The notes: generated by a model from the letters alone, not told the origin. DNA of 23,529 nt from an uncultured Streptomyces sp. (GCA_946480485.1 CAMLJW010000020.1:1-23529); one strand, 5' to 3'; shown: positions 1 through 8,718, counted from the first letter of the stretch. A program made the numbers and translations.

Positions 1-94
1 CGGAAGTCCTCGTACGGGACGTACTCGGGCTTTCGGCTGGTGCGGCGAGAGTGCGCACCGGACGCCGCGACGGCGAACGTTCCCTGCCGGGACA

Positions 95-388
95 CTAGGG
101 CGTCGAGTGCAGCCGCAGTGCCCGCACCCCTCCGCCGGTGAGCAGTTCGACGATGCGCTCACCGGCCGGCTTGCGCACCGCCATACCGCACTCCGGACAG
201 GTGAAGGAGTAGAAAGTCGTCCGGGGCGTGGCGCCGATCGCCAGGCGTAAGGCGCTCGCGGAGAGTTCCAGGCGGGCGCGGCAGTCGGGGCAGGCGGCCC
301 TGAACACCACGGGGTCCACTCTCGTCATCCCCGAGAACGCAGATGTTGCGGACATTTCTCCCGCATCAGACATCGCCGACCTGCTCAA
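95..388 (-). CDS. Small double-CxxC zinc-ribbon-like protein of unknown function
   Basis: This 97-aa protein has two CPxC knuckles (Cys33/Cys36 and Cys64/Cys67), about 27 residues apart, which looks like a zinc ribbon. No catalytic motif is visible and the function is unknown. The start used is a TTG at 388 that overlaps the pafC stop (TTGA), with AGGAG 8 nt upstream, suggesting translational coupling to pafC. ATG codons at 373, 355 and 328 are alternatives, and the residues before the first CxxC look poorly constrained, so the real protein may be shorter. It is the last gene of the pafB-pafC unit in this window. The 94 bases beyond its stop show no recognisable gene. The gene is likely real; its start is uncertain. 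Confidence 0.7.
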   Translation of the reverse strand: MSRSAMSDAGEMSATSAFSGMTRVDPVVFRAACPDCRARLELSASALRLAIGATPRTTFYSFTCPECGMAVRKPAGERIVELLTGGGVRALRLHSTP

Positions 389-1491
389 AGACCTTGCTCC
401 TGCCTGCCGTACAGCCTGCCTTGAACTCCGTGAGGCCCGTCGTGCGCGCTCGGCACGCTCCGCGACCCGCCGTGTGCGCCCGCGGGTACGTCCACTGCGT
501 CCGGTCGCTCGTACCCGTCGTATGCCGCGAGCGCCTCGCGGGCCGCCCGGCTGGCGCTGTCCACAAGCTCCCGCGGCGAGACGATCCGGCCGTCCCGGCC
601 AAGCCGCAGCGCGAGGCGACGCAGCGAGGCGGGATCGGGCGTACGCAAGGTGATACGCAACCCGCCGTCCGGCAGCTCATCCGCGCTGTCGTGCGGGTAG
701 TACTCAGCGACCCAGCGTCCGCCGGGACCCACCTCGACGAGCACCTCGGGATCCTCGGCGGCAGGCTGCACAAGCCCTTCGGACAGGTCCCGCAGCTCGA
801 TCTCGGGCGGCGCGGACGGCTCGTCCAGGATCCGGATCTCCGCGACCCGGTCCAGCCGGAAGGTGCGCCGCGCCTCGGAGCGGCGGCACCACGCCTCGAC
901 ATAGGTGTGACCGACGCTGACCAGGCGGATGGGGTCGATCTCCCGCTCGGTGACCTCGTCGCGCGCGGGCGAGTAGTAGCGGATCCACAGCCGGCGCCGC
1001 TCGGAGATCGCCCGGTCGACGTCCGCGAAGACCCCGCCTTCGGACTCGAAGGTGACCGAGAGCCGAGAGCTCGCGCCCGCCGCCTCGCCCGCCGCGGCCT
1101 CCACCTTCGCGGTGGCCCGCAGCAGCGCCTGCCGGTCGCTCTCACGCAGCCCGGGCAGGGTGGACACGGCCCGTGCCGCCACCAGCAGCGCGGTCGCCTC
1201 GTCGGCGGCGATACGCAGCGGCTCGGCCGCTTCCGCGCCGAGAGCGCCCGGATTGCGCCACCAGATCCGCTCACCGTCCGTGTCGATGTCCAGCAGATCG
1301 CCGCCCCGGAAACTCGTCCCGCACAGCGGCAGCACGTCGAGGTCGGAGATCAGCTCGTCCTCGGTGATCCCGAAGGCCCGGGCGACGTCGCCGACGCGCG
1401 CCCCCGGACGCTCACGCAGATAAGTCACCAGGGAGAGCATCCGCCGGGTCTGGTCGATGGCACTCGCCGGCCTGGCGGGTTTTTTCACCAC
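385..1491 (-). CDS. pafC: PafC, WYL-domain transcriptional regulator (PafBC partner)
   Basis: The protein has an N-terminal winged-HTH-like region (roughly residues 13-50, QTRRMLSLV and GDVARAFGITEDEL) and a central WYL-type domain (around residues 165-225, including SVGHTYVEAWCRR and FRLDRVAEI). In mycobacteria PafB and PafC form the PafBC activator of the RecA-independent DNA-damage response; that role is established knowledge, and its transfer here is inference. The gene starts with tandem GTGs at 1491/1488, 14 nt after the pafB stop, so the two are probably co-transcribed. The second GTG fits the nearby AGGA better. The last 45 or so residues, rich in Gly, His, Arg and Ala, look unlike the rest and may be a lineage-specific tail or the result of a late frameshift. 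Confidence 0.88.
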   Translation of the reverse strand: MVKKPARPASAIDQTRRMLSLVTYLRERPGARVGDVARAFGITEDELISDLDVLPLCGTSFRGGDLLDIDTDGERIWWRNPGALGAEAAEPLRIAADEATALLVAARAVSTLPGLRESDRQALLRATAKVEAAAGEAAGASSRLSVTFESEGGVFADVDRAISERRRLWIRYYSPARDEVTEREIDPIRLVSVGHTYVEAWCRRSEARRTFRLDRVAEIRILDEPSAPPEIELRDLSEGLVQPAAEDPEVLVEVGPGGRWVAEYYPHDSADELPDGGLRITLRTPDPASLRRLALRLGRDGRIVSPRELVDSASRAAREALAAYDGYERPDAVDVPAGAHGGSRSVPSAHDGPHGVQGRLYGRQEQGL

Positions 1492-1505
1492 TTTCCTACG
1501 TCCCC

Positions 1506-2459
1506 TCAGTCCTTGGCCACGGCGCGTAGCCGGTCCACGACGTCGGCCCGCAGCTCGGCGGGCTCAAGGACCACCACATCAGGCCCGAACTCCACGAGCC
1601 AGGCGTCCAGTCCGTGCCCGTAGGGAATTTCCAACTCGTCCCACCCGTCACCCAGTGCGCGTACGGAGACGGCCTTGGCCCGCAGTGGATAGCCCGCGCC
1701 CCCACGCAGCCGGATCAGCGCGGAGCGGTCGGCGGTCTCCCCCGCCCAGCTCGCGACCGTCTCACGCACAGTGACGACGTCCGGCACCTCGGCGGTGAAC
1801 TTCCCGCCGCGGGTACGGACCTTGCCGGTGATCCGCGAGAGCCGGAAAACCCGCTCGGCGCCCCGGTCGCGGTCCCAGCCCGCCAGGTACCAGTGACCGC
1901 GCCAGCATTCCAGTGCCCACGGCTCGACAAGGCGGGGCTCCGGACGGGCCGCCGTCGCCTTGCGGTAGTCGAAGGAGACCGGACGGCGGTCGCGGCAGGC
2001 GAGCATCAGCGGCTCGAAGGCGGCCTCGTGCACGGGGATGCGCGGCTCAAGCGCGCCATGACCCTCATACGGGTCGACGTCCTCGGGCAGTCCGGCCGCG
2101 CGCAGCTTCTGCAGGGCGCCGCTCGCCGCGCCCGCAAGCCGGGCCTGCTGCCAGACCTTGGCGGCCAGCCCGAGAGCGGCGGCCTCCTCGGCGTCGAGCG
2201 TGATGGGCGGCAGACGGTTGCTGTCGCGGCGAGCCAGGTAGCCGACCTCGCCATCGAGGTTCTCCACCGTCTCGATGACCAGGCCGAGTTCGCGCAGATC
2301 ATCCTTGTCCCGCTCGAACATCCGGTTGAAGGAGTCGTCCGACCCGGCCTCCAGATAGGCCTCGACGGACTCGCGAAGCTCGCGCTTGCTGAGCGGCCGC
2401 CGCGTCCCCAGCAGACACAGCGCCAGGTTCATCAGCCGCTCGGCCTTGGCAATGGCCAT
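1506..2459 (-). CDS. pafB: PafB, WYL-domain transcriptional regulator
   Basis: The 317-aa protein opens with an HTH-like segment (KAERLMNLALCLL, then RPLSKRELRESVEAYL) and carries a clear WYL domain around residues 145-215, including the motif GHWYLAGWDRDRGAERVFRLSRI in part (WYLAGWD, FRLSRI). A C-terminal WCX-type region follows. The WYL domain is a ligand-sensing module, proposed to bind single-stranded nucleic acid in PafBC. The gene is named for its position as a proteasome accessory factor, but the known role of the family is transcriptional control of DNA repair genes. The start is an ATG at 2459. A strong terminator hairpin (2528-2553) separates it from the FKBP gene upstream, so pafB-pafC probably has its own promoter within 2460-2527. 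Confidence 0.92.
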   Translation of the reverse strand: MAIAKAERLMNLALCLLGTRRPLSKRELRESVEAYLEAGSDDSFNRMFERDKDDLRELGLVIETVENLDGEVGYLARRDSNRLPPITLDAEEAAALGLAAKVWQQARLAGAASGALQKLRAAGLPEDVDPYEGHGALEPRIPVHEAAFEPLMLACRDRRPVSFDYRKATAARPEPRLVEPWALECWRGHWYLAGWDRDRGAERVFRLSRITGKVRTRGGKFTAEVPDVVTVRETVASWAGETADRSALIRLRGGAGYPLRAKAVSVRALGDGWDELEIPYGHGLDAWLVEFGPDVVVLEPAELRADVVDRLRAVAKD

Positions 2460-2527
2460 CGATGCCCTTCCCTATGATACTTCCGACCGATGACCGTACC
2501 GCTACTGAGTGTCGTGGCAAAAGCGGA

Positions 2528-2553
2528 GGCCCATGCCCGACCAGGCATGGGCC
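2528..2553 (-). terminator. Intrinsic terminator after the cytoplasmic FKBP gene
   Basis: A perfect 10-bp inverted repeat (GGCCCATGCC / GGCATGGGCC) has a 6-nt loop. On the minus strand it is followed by TCCGCTTTTG, a short T run. It lies 18 nt past the FKBP stop codon and before pafB. Confidence 0.75.
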
Positions 2554-2571
2554 CCAGATGATCGGATCCGG

Positions 2572-2946
2572 TCAGACCGCGACCAGGTCGCAGACGAAGA
2601 TCAGCGTCTCACCCGGCTCGATACGGCCGCCACCGGCGCCGCGGTCGCCGTAGGCGAGGTGGGCCGGGATCGTCAGCTGACGACGGCCGCCGACCTTCAT
2701 ACCCTGGACGCCCTGGTCCCAGCCAGAGATGACCTGGCCGACACCGAGCTGGAACTCCAGCGGCGTACCGCGATTCCAGGACGCGTCGAACTCCTCGCCC
2801 GTGGAGAAGGCCACGCCCACGTAATGGACCTTGACGAAGTCACCGGCCTTCGCGACCGGCCCCTCGCCCTCCCAGATGTCCTTGATCTCGAGGTCCGCGG
2901 GGGGCGGACCCTCCGGGAAGTCGATCTCCGGCTTCTCGATGCTCAC
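2572..2946 (-). CDS. Cytoplasmic FKBP-type peptidyl-prolyl cis-trans isomerase
   Basis: This 124-aa protein is a single FKBP domain of the usual length. It has no signal peptide, so it should act in the cytoplasm, accelerating proline isomerisation during folding. Typical FKBP landmarks are visible: VHYVG, FDASW, VISGWDQG, the AYGDRGAGG loop and the closing strand TLIFVCDL. The GTG start at 2946 was chosen because AGGAG lies 8 nt upstream and the FKBP sequence begins right after it; a longer open frame upstream reads as noise over the neighbouring gene. It lies 70 nt downstream of the two-domain FKBP lipoprotein gene and ends at an intrinsic terminator. Confidence 0.93.
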   Translation of the reverse strand: MSIEKPEIDFPEGPPPADLEIKDIWEGEGPVAKAGDFVKVHYVGVAFSTGEEFDASWNRGTPLEFQLGVGQVISGWDQGVQGMKVGGRRQLTIPAHLAYGDRGAGGGRIEPGETLIFVCDLVAV

Positions 2947-3016
2947 GTTTCTGGCTCCTGCTGTATGTGCGAAAGGCAATTGAGGCAACACGGACAGTGT
3001 TACATCCCCGAAGGCG

Positions 3017-4021
3017 TTACATCTTCGCGAGGATGTCGACGGAGAAGACCAGCACCGAGTCCTTCTTGATGGTGCTGCCCTGCGGCGGCTTGTCGCCGTA
3101 CCCCAGCTTCGGCGGGATGACGACGAGCACACGGCTGCCCACCTTCTTGCCGGTCAGCCCCTGCGCCCAGCCCTTGACGACCTGCTTCAGCGAGAACGAG
3201 GTGAGCTGCCCCCTGCCGTACGTGGAGTCGAACTCCTTGCCGTCGGCCCAGAGCACGCCCTTGTACTGCACGAGGACGGCATCGCTCTCTTTGACCTCGT
3301 CGCCGTCACCCTCCAGGATGTAGTTCGCGACGAGCTTCGTCGGAGCGTCCTTCTTCGGCACATCGATGGAGGGCGCCTTGCCGTCGGTGTTGGTGCCCAC
3401 CTTCGGCAGGTCGATGTCGTCCTGGGCGACGATCTCGCCCTTGGCGGAACTCTTCGTGTTGAACGTGTCCTGGACGTCCACGACGAAGACCAGGGTGTCG
3501 GTGCCCTTGATGCCCGCGTCCGGATTGCCCTTCGGGCCGTAACCCCAGGTCGGGGGCACGGCCATCAGGACACGGCTGCCGGTCTTCTTCCCTGTGAGGG
3601 CGTAGCGCCAGCCGTCGATGATCGAGCCCTGGGCGAGCTGGATGACGAGCGGCGTCTTGCGGTCGTAGGAATTGTCGAAGACCTTCGCCGAGGTCCAGAT
3701 CTGGCCCAGATAGTTGGCCTTCACGTAGTCGCCCTCGGCCACCGTTTGGCCGTTGCCCGCGATGACCGTCCTGACCGCCAGGTCCTTGGAGGGATCACCG
3801 CTGCCCTCGGCGACGGTCGGCTTCTCGTCGAACTTCACCCCGGCGGTGATGGCCGGCAACGGCCCGTCGACGAGCTTCGGCGGCGGTACGGTGCTGGCCG
3901 ACAAAGAGGCCGAGGGGGACGTACTGCTGCCGGCCTTGTCCTTGCCGGCCGTGTCGTCACCGCAGCCGGCGAGCGTGAGCAGTCCGGTGGGAGCGGCAAT
4001 CAGGAGTGAGCGTCGGCGCAC
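3017..4021 (-). CDS. Two-domain FKBP-type prolyl isomerase lipoprotein
   Basis: From the GTG at 4021 the 334-aa protein begins with a lipoprotein signal peptide (RRRSLLIAAPTGLLTLAGC). The lipobox cysteine is Cys20, so it should be anchored outside the membrane. A Ser/Thr/Pro linker follows, then FKBP domain 1 (about residues 84-186; YLG, FDNSYDRKTP, IIDGW, GYG) and FKBP domain 2 (about 232-334; YKG, FDSTYGRG, VVKGW, GYGDK). A role in folding exported proteins is inferred. A TTG 48 nt upstream (4069) would lengthen the N-terminus, but the GTG puts the signal peptide at the very start and has GAGG about 8 nt upstream. It lies downstream of pafA, separated by a hairpin, and upstream of the single-domain FKBP. 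Confidence 0.9.
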   Translation of the reverse strand: MRRRSLLIAAPTGLLTLAGCGDDTAGKDKAGSSTSPSASLSASTVPPPKLVDGPLPAITAGVKFDEKPTVAEGSGDPSKDLAVRTVIAGNGQTVAEGDYVKANYLGQIWTSAKVFDNSYDRKTPLVIQLAQGSIIDGWRYALTGKKTGSRVLMAVPPTWGYGPKGNPDAGIKGTDTLVFVVDVQDTFNTKSSAKGEIVAQDDIDLPKVGTNTDGKAPSIDVPKKDAPTKLVANYILEGDGDEVKESDAVLVQYKGVLWADGKEFDSTYGRGQLTSFSLKQVVKGWAQGLTGKKVGSRVLVVIPPKLGYGDKPPQGSTIKKDSVLVFSVDILAKM

Positions 4022-4085
4022 TGGGGGGGCCTCGTATCGGTCGATCTTGTGGGTGGGCAGTGCGCGCAACTCTACGGCGTGAGAC

Positions 4086-4114
4086 GGGCGCCGTACGGGA
4101 GATGTACGGCGCCC
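4086..4114. terminator. Strong hairpin between pafA and the FKBP lipoprotein gene
   Basis: A perfect 11-bp inverted repeat (GGGCGCCGTAC / GTACGGCGCCC) has a 7-nt loop and lies 38 nt beyond the pafA stop. There is no T tract on the minus side, as is common for Streptomyces terminators. It probably ends pafA transcription. Confidence 0.6.
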
Positions 4115-4151
4115 TTCGTTGCGTTCCGGAATCTTTCCCGGAACCTACGGC

Positions 4152-5513
4152 TCACATTCCGGCGATGAGCTTCTCCACCCGGTCGTCGACGGAACGGAAC
4201 GGGTCCTTGCACAACACCGTGCGCTGTGCCTGGTCGTTGAGCTTGAGGTGAACCCAGTCGACGGTGAAATCACGGCGCTGTTCCTGCGCGCGCCGGATGA
4301 AGTCACCGCGCAGCCGGGCGCGAGTCGTCTGCGGGGGCACCGACTTGCCCTCGAAGATCTTCAAGTCGTTGCAGATCCGGGCGGCTTGCCCCTTCTTCTC
4401 CAGCAGGTAGTAGAGACCTCGGCGACGATGGATGTCGTGGTAGGCGAGGTCTATCTGCGCGACGCGCGGATGCGACATCGTCATGTTGTGCTTGGCGCGG
4501 TACCGCTCGAGGAGCTTGTACTTCATGACCCAGTCGATCTCGGTACCGATCCGGTCGAGGTCCTCGGACTCGATCGAGTCGAGCGTGCGGCCCCACAGTT
4601 CGAGGACCTGCTCCACGATGCCGGTGCGGATGCCTCGTCGCTCGCAGAAGTCCACGGCTTTCTCGTAGTACTCGCGCTGCACCTCCAGGGCGGACGCCTC
4701 ACGGCCGCTCGCCAGGCGCACCTTGCGGCGGCCCGTGATGTCGTGGCTGACCTCGCGGATGGCCCGGATCGGGTTCTCCAGGGTCAGGTCGCGCATCACC
4801 GTGCCCGCCTCGATCATGCGCAGCACCAGGTCGGTGGCGCCGACCTTGAGCAGCATGGTCGTCTCGGACATGTTCGAGTCGCCGACGATGACATGCAGCC
4901 TGCGGTAGCGCTCCGCGTCCGCGTGCGGCTCGTCCCGGGTGTTGATGATCGGCCGGGAACGGGTCGTCGCCGAGGAGACACCCTCCCAGATGTGTTCGGC
5001 CCGCTGACTGACGCAGTACACCGCGCCTCGCGGAGTCTGCAGCACCTTTCCGGCACCGCAGAGAAGCTGCCTGGTGACGAGGAAGGGGATGAGGATGTCC
5101 GCGAGCCGGGAGAACTCCCCGTGGCGGGCCACCAGATAGTTCTCGTGGCAGCCGTAGGAGTTGCCCGCCGAGTCGGTGTTGTTCTTGAAGAGGTAGACGT
5201 CGCCCGCGATTCCTTCCTCGTGCAGGCGTCGTTCGGCGTCTACCAGGAGTCCTTCCAGAATGCGCTCGCCGGCCTTGTCGTGGGTGACCAGTTCTGTCAC
5301 GTTGTCACATTCGGGAGTCGCGTATTCCGGATGTGATCCCACGTCGAGATAGAGGCGGGCGCCGTTTCGCAGAAAGACATTGCTGCTGCGGCCCCATGAC
5401 ACGACACGGCGGAAGAGGTACCGCGCCACCTCGTCGGGAGACAGGCGTCGCTGTCCCCTGAACGTACACGTGACGCCGTACTCGTTCTCCAGCCCGAAAA
5501 TGCGGCGGTCCAT
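4152..5513 (-). CDS. pafA: PafA, Pup-protein ligase
   Basis: PafA uses ATP to phosphorylate the C-terminal glutamate of deamidated Pup and joins it to substrate lysines. The 453-aa protein has the family's usual length. It opens with the nucleotide/metal-binding motif GLENEYGV (Glu9, Glu11) and has [15 protein letters not shown] with the conserved catalytic Asp57. Further conserved blocks are [19 protein letters not shown] and [19 protein letters not shown] (in part), shared with Dop. The start is an ATG at 5513, the only one that includes the essential N-terminus. It comes 9 nt after the MFS stop codon, and no Shine-Dalgarno sequence is visible upstream, suggesting coupling to MFS translation. 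It lies apart from dop-pup-prcBA, behind the LacI/MFS pair. Confidence 0.97.
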   Translation of the reverse strand: MDRRIFGLENEYGVTCTFRGQRRLSPDEVARYLFRRVVSWGRSSNVFLRNGARLYLDVGSHPEYATPECDNVTELVTHDKAGERILEGLLVDAERRLHEEGIAGDVYLFKNNTDSAGNSYGCHENYLVARHGEFSRLADILIPFLVTRQLLCGAGKVLQTPRGAVYCVSQRAEHIWEGVSSATTRSRPIINTRDEPHADAERYRRLHVIVGDSNMSETTMLLKVGATDLVLRMIEAGTVMRDLTLENPIRAIREVSHDITGRRKVRLASGREASALEVQREYYEKAVDFCERRGIRTGIVEQVLELWGRTLDSIESEDLDRIGTEIDWVMKYKLLERYRAKHNMTMSHPRVAQIDLAYHDIHRRRGLYYLLEKKGQAARICNDLKIFEGKSVPPQTTRARLRGDFIRRAQEQRRDFTVDWVHLKLNDQAQRTVLCKDPFRSVDDRVEKLIAGM

Positions 5514-5522
5514 GAGTGAACA

Positions 5523-6782
5523 TTACGCCCGATGCCCTGTGCTGAAACGGGGTTCGGCAGCACCGTTTCGATCATTTTCCGAAGCGGCACCAACCACCGC
5601 ACCGCCGCCCGTAGCTGCGAGGACCCGCCCCGTGGCCAGCAGAACCACCAGCGCGACAGCCCCCGCGGCACCCGGCACCGCGAAGCCTCGGACCGCACCG
5701 CCCCACTCGACGACGGGCCCCGCCAGGCCCGTTCCCACCGAGTGGCCCACCGTAACGGTCGTCACAAGCCAGGAGAACGCCTCGGTGACCGTCCCCCGCG
5801 GCGCATGCCGGTCGACGATGACGAACGCACACGCGATACAGGGCGCGAGGAAAACCCCGGACAACGCCGTCAGCGCCGTCATGGCGACCACACCGGGCAT
5901 GAGCATCAGCGGTACGTAGAACACCGCCAGAAGCGCCACGAGCACGCGCAGCCGCCGCTCCGGCGCCCCGCTCCACTGCCGCGCCCCGTACGCGGTACCG
6001 CCGACGAGCGCACCGAGTCCGATGGCAGCCATCAGCCAGCCGTACGTCACATCCCCGCCGTTGCCGTCCGCGTACGAGACACCCGCGACGGTGATCGAAC
6101 CCAGCGCGATACCGACGAACAGGAACGCACCCAGCAGGACGAGAAGCCCGGGCGAGCGCAGCGCGCCGAGCACGTGCGCCTCCCGCGGCGCCGAGCGCCA
6201 CACGCGCGAAGGCCTCGAAACGACCACGGAGAGCGCGCCCAGGACACCGAGGACGTTCAGAACAAGAAGCGCGGTCCGGGCGGACCACAGCGACACACAC
6301 AGCGTGACGAGCAACGGCCCGACGGTGAACATGACCTCTTGCGCCACCGCGTCCATCGCGTACGCCGTGTGCACCTGCCCCTCCTTACGCAGGACAGCGG
6401 GCCACAGCGCCCGCAGACCGCCCTCCAAGGGCGGCGCGAAGAACCCGGCGACCACCATCAGGACGTACGCGAACAGCGGGGGCTGCGTGCCGGTGAAGGC
6501 GAAAACGGCCATACCGAAGGCCGACAGGAGCACGGCGGGCAGTTGCACCCGCGGCTGCCCATAGTGGTCCACAAGACGGCCCAGCACGGGCTGCCCCACC
6601 GCATTCGACGCTCCGTACGCCGCCGCGAGCGCACCCGCGAGGCCGTAGGTTCCACCCTCCGCGCGGACGAACAGCAGAACCGCGATCGCGGCGGTGGCGT
6701 TCGGCAGCCGGCCCACAAGTGTGCCGACGAGCAGCCGGGCGGCGTGCCGCGTCCTGAGGATCTCCAGATAAGCCGCGACCAT
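5523..6782 (-). CDS. Major facilitator superfamily transporter, probable exporter
   Basis: The 419-aa protein is strongly hydrophobic with about 10-12 membrane segments. A cytoplasmic-loop motif typical of MFS proteins is visible near residue 65-75 (GRLVDHYGQPR). Its substrate cannot be read from the sequence; the overall character resembles small actinobacterial drug-efflux-like MFS proteins. The ATG at 6782 has AAGGG about 6 nt upstream. The gene diverges from a LacI-type regulator across about 100 nt holding an inverted repeat, so that regulator probably controls it. It ends 9 nt before pafA on the same strand with no terminator between, so pafA may be read from its promoter. Confidence 0.9.
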   Translation of the reverse strand: MVAAYLEILRTRHAARLLVGTLVGRLPNATAAIAVLLFVRAEGGTYGLAGALAAAYGASNAVGQPVLGRLVDHYGQPRVQLPAVLLSAFGMAVFAFTGTQPPLFAYVLMVVAGFFAPPLEGGLRALWPAVLRKEGQVHTAYAMDAVAQEVMFTVGPLLVTLCVSLWSARTALLVLNVLGVLGALSVVVSRPSRVWRSAPREAHVLGALRSPGLLVLLGAFLFVGIALGSITVAGVSYADGNGGDVTYGWLMAAIGLGALVGGTAYGARQWSGAPERRLRVLVALLAVFYVPLMLMPGVVAMTALTALSGVFLAPCIACAFVIVDRHAPRGTVTEAFSWLVTTVTVGHSVGTGLAGPVVEWGGAVRGFAVPGAAGAVALVVLLATGRVLAATGGGAVVGAASENDRNGAAEPRFSTGHRA

Positions 6783-6817
6783 GGCCTGCCCTTCTCGTAG
6801 CCCGTGCGCCCGACGTT

Positions 6818-6846
6818 GTACGTATAACTAGCCTGGCAATACGTAC
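6818..6846. promoter_or_regulatory. Putative LacI-type operator and divergent promoter region
   Basis: An inverted repeat, GTACGTA (6818-6824) and TACGTAC (6840-6846), with a 15-nt spacer, lies between the divergent MFS and LacI genes. A -10-like TATAAC overlaps the left half in the plus direction, and TAGTTAT reads out in the minus direction. Repression of both genes by the LacI protein is inferred. Confidence 0.5.
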
Positions 6847-6886
6847 CATGTGCGCAGTCCGCGAGTCGAAGGAGAACAGGTCGACG

Positions 6887-7903
6887 GTGGCACAAAGCAG
6901 CACGCGCCCCACAAGCCGTGACGTCGCCCAAGCCGCCGGCGTCTCCCAGGCCGCCGTCTCACTGGTACTCGGCGAGAAATGGCGCGGCAGAGTCGCCGAG
7001 GAAACCGCCGCACGCGTACGCCGGGCCGCGCGGGAGCTCGGCTACCGGCCGAACCTCGCCGCCCGCAACCTGCGACTCGGCCGCACGCGGACCGTACTGC
7101 TCGTCGTCCCCGCACTGACGACCGAGTTCTTCGCCGGCGTCTACACCGGCGCCGCCCGCGTCGCCGCCGAGCACGACTTCGGTGTGGTCCTCTACCCCTC
7201 GCCCGAAGGCATCGGCCCCGCCCGGGACCCCTTCGGATCGGCACGCGCCGCTCTGGACGGCGTGATCGCCTCCTCAATGGCCGCCGAGGCGCTCACGGCG
7301 ATCCGCGGCGACCAACTGCCCCTGGTCATGCTCGACAGCGACCCGGACGGCAGCCTGGGCGCCGCGACGGTCAACCTCGACATCAAGGACGGCATACGAC
7401 AGGTGGGGGAGCACCTGCTGGCCCTGGGCCACCGCCGTTTCCTGCATCTGGCGGCGGACATCGCCTCCTGGACATTCGAGGTACGCGCCCGTGAACTCGC
7501 CGCGTGTGTGGGCGCGGTACCGGGCGCTCAGGTACGCACCGTCGCCGCGCCGATCTCCATCGAGGGCTCCCTGACCGCGGCCGAAACCGCGCTCGCCGGC
7601 CCCGGTCCCCGGCCCACCGCCCTCGTCTGCGACGACGACGAACTCGCAGCCGGCGCCTACAAGGCCGCCCGGCGCCTGGGCCTGCGCATCCCCGACGACA
7701 TCTCCGTCACCGGACTCGACGACCTGGCCATCGCCACGGCCATCGACCCGGAACTGACCACCGTACGCCTGGACGCCGAGCTCTTCGGCGAACGCGGCAT
7801 GAAGGCACTCCTCGCGGTCCTGGACGGCCGCACACCCGTCGAGGGAGACATCCCCGTCCAACTGGTCGTACGAGGCTCCACAGCGCCACCACGCCTGCCC
7901 TGA
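6887..7903 (+). CDS. LacI/GalR-family transcriptional regulator
   Basis: From the GTG at 6887 the protein has 338 aa, the standard LacI length. The N-terminal HTH (about residues 8-30: SRDVAQAAGVSQAAVSLVLG) is followed by the hinge-type sequence RVRRAARELGYRPNLAARNL. A periplasmic-binding-protein-like effector domain runs to the end (VMLDSD, GHRRFLHLA, CDDDELAAGAYKAARRLGLRIPDD in part, GLDDLAIA). The GTG was chosen because GGAG and AGG lie upstream and the HTH starts soon after; an ATG at 6848 would add 13 unlikely residues without a ribosome site. The effector is unknown, probably a sugar or related small molecule. It likely controls the divergent MFS gene and itself. It ends at a strong terminator facing prcA. 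Confidence 0.92.
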   Translation: MAQSSTRPTSRDVAQAAGVSQAAVSLVLGEKWRGRVAEETAARVRRAARELGYRPNLAARNLRLGRTRTVLLVVPALTTEFFAGVYTGAARVAAEHDFGVVLYPSPEGIGPARDPFGSARAALDGVIASSMAAEALTAIRGDQLPLVMLDSDPDGSLGAATVNLDIKDGIRQVGEHLLALGHRRFLHLAADIASWTFEVRARELAACVGAVPGAQVRTVAAPISIEGSLTAAETALAGPGPRPTALVCDDDELAAGAYKAARRLGLRIPDDISVTGLDDLAIATAIDPELTTVRLDAELFGERGMKALLAVLDGRTPVEGDIPVQLVVRGSTAPPRLP

Positions 7904-7907
7904 ACGC

Positions 7908-7941
7908 CGTACGCCCCGGCCACCACCGGCCGGGGCGTACG
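7908..7941. terminator. Bidirectional terminator between lacI-type gene and prcA
   Basis: A perfect 14-bp inverted repeat (CGTACGCCCCGGCC / GGCCGGGGCGTACG) with a 6-nt loop lies between two genes that converge here, 5 nt after the LacI stop and 25 nt beyond the prcA stop. Confidence 0.85.
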
Positions 7942-7965
7942 AGCGGACCAGAGGAGGGCCGCTGC

Positions 7966-8718
7966 CTACTCCTCGCCCTCGGAGCTCTCGGCGTCCGCCT
8001 CCGCCTCCGCGCCCGTGCCGTCACCCTCCAGCAAGCGAGCGAGCTGACGGCCCACGATGCGCCTGAACTTGCGCTGCTGCCAACGCGTACGGTCCAGGAC
8101 CGCCACCTCCAGGCGCTCGGCGGGAATCTCCCGCTCGCTGCCGTTCGTATCCCGGGACAGGGCCTGGACGGCCAGCTTGAGCGCCTCGGCGAGCGTCATG
8201 CCCTCCCGGTGACGCTGATCCAGATAGGTACTGATCTGCTCGGCATTGCCGCCGACCGCGACCGAGCCGTGCTCGTCCACGATCGATCCGTCATGCGGCA
8301 GCCGGTAGATCTGGTCACCATCGGGGGTCTCCCCCACCTCGGCGACCACAAGTTCCACCTCGTACGGCTTCTCCGCCGCGCTGGAGAAGATCGTGCCGAG
8401 CGTCTGGGCATAGACATTGGCCAGACCGCGGGCGGTCACATCGTCACGGTCATAGGTGTAGCCCCGCAGGTCGGCATACCGGACGCCACCGATGCGGAGG
8501 TTCTCGTACTCGTTGTACTTGCCGGCGGCCGCGAAGCCGATCCGGTCATAGATCTCGCTGAACTTGTGCAGCGCACGGGACGGGTTCTCGCCGACGAACA
8601 CGATGCCGTCGGCGAACTGCAGCACGACGAGGCTGCGGCCCCGGGCAATGCCCTTGCGGGCGTACTCGGCCCTGTCCGCCATGGCCTGCTGGGGTGAGAC
8701 ATAGAACGGCGTCGACAC
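7966..8718 (-). CDS. prcA: 20S proteasome alpha subunit
   Basis: PrcA forms the two outer seven-membered rings of the 20S core and gates access to the chamber. The 250-aa protein matches the actinobacterial alpha-subunit length. It begins with the conserved gate/N-terminal helix region ([20 protein letters not shown]), followed by the proteasome fold with [19 protein letters not shown] in part and the block [19 protein letters not shown]. The C-terminal tail is acidic ([13 protein letters not shown]) and probably disordered. The start is a GTG at 8718. An AAAGGG lies about 12 nt upstream, a rather long spacing. It follows prcB by 60 nt, with a terminator-like hairpin spanning the prcB stop between them. 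Confidence 0.97.
   Translation of the reverse strand: MSTPFYVSPQQAMADRAEYARKGIARGRSLVVLQFADGIVFVGENPSRALHKFSEIYDRIGFAAAGKYNEYENLRIGGVRYADLRGYTYDRDDVTARGLANVYAQTLGTIFSSAAEKPYEVELVVAEVGETPDGDQIYRLPHDGSIVDEHGSVAVGGNAEQISTYLDQRHREGMTLAEALKLAVQALSRDTNGSEREIPAERLEVAVLDRTRWQQRKFRRIVGRQLARLLEGDGTGAEAEADAESSEGEE

Noticed and set aside
1..94. A gene at the left edge (tatA is expected beyond pafC in Streptomyces)
   Set aside because: The 94 bases show no start, motif or membrane segment that would support a call.
4119..5336. A 405-codon plus-strand frame opposite pafA
   Set aside because: Antisense shadow of a certain gene; low-complexity composition, no motif, no ribosome site.
6848..6886. Longer ATG start for the LacI-type regulator
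   Set aside because: No ribosome site, would overlap the operator-like repeat, and adds residues before the conserved HTH.
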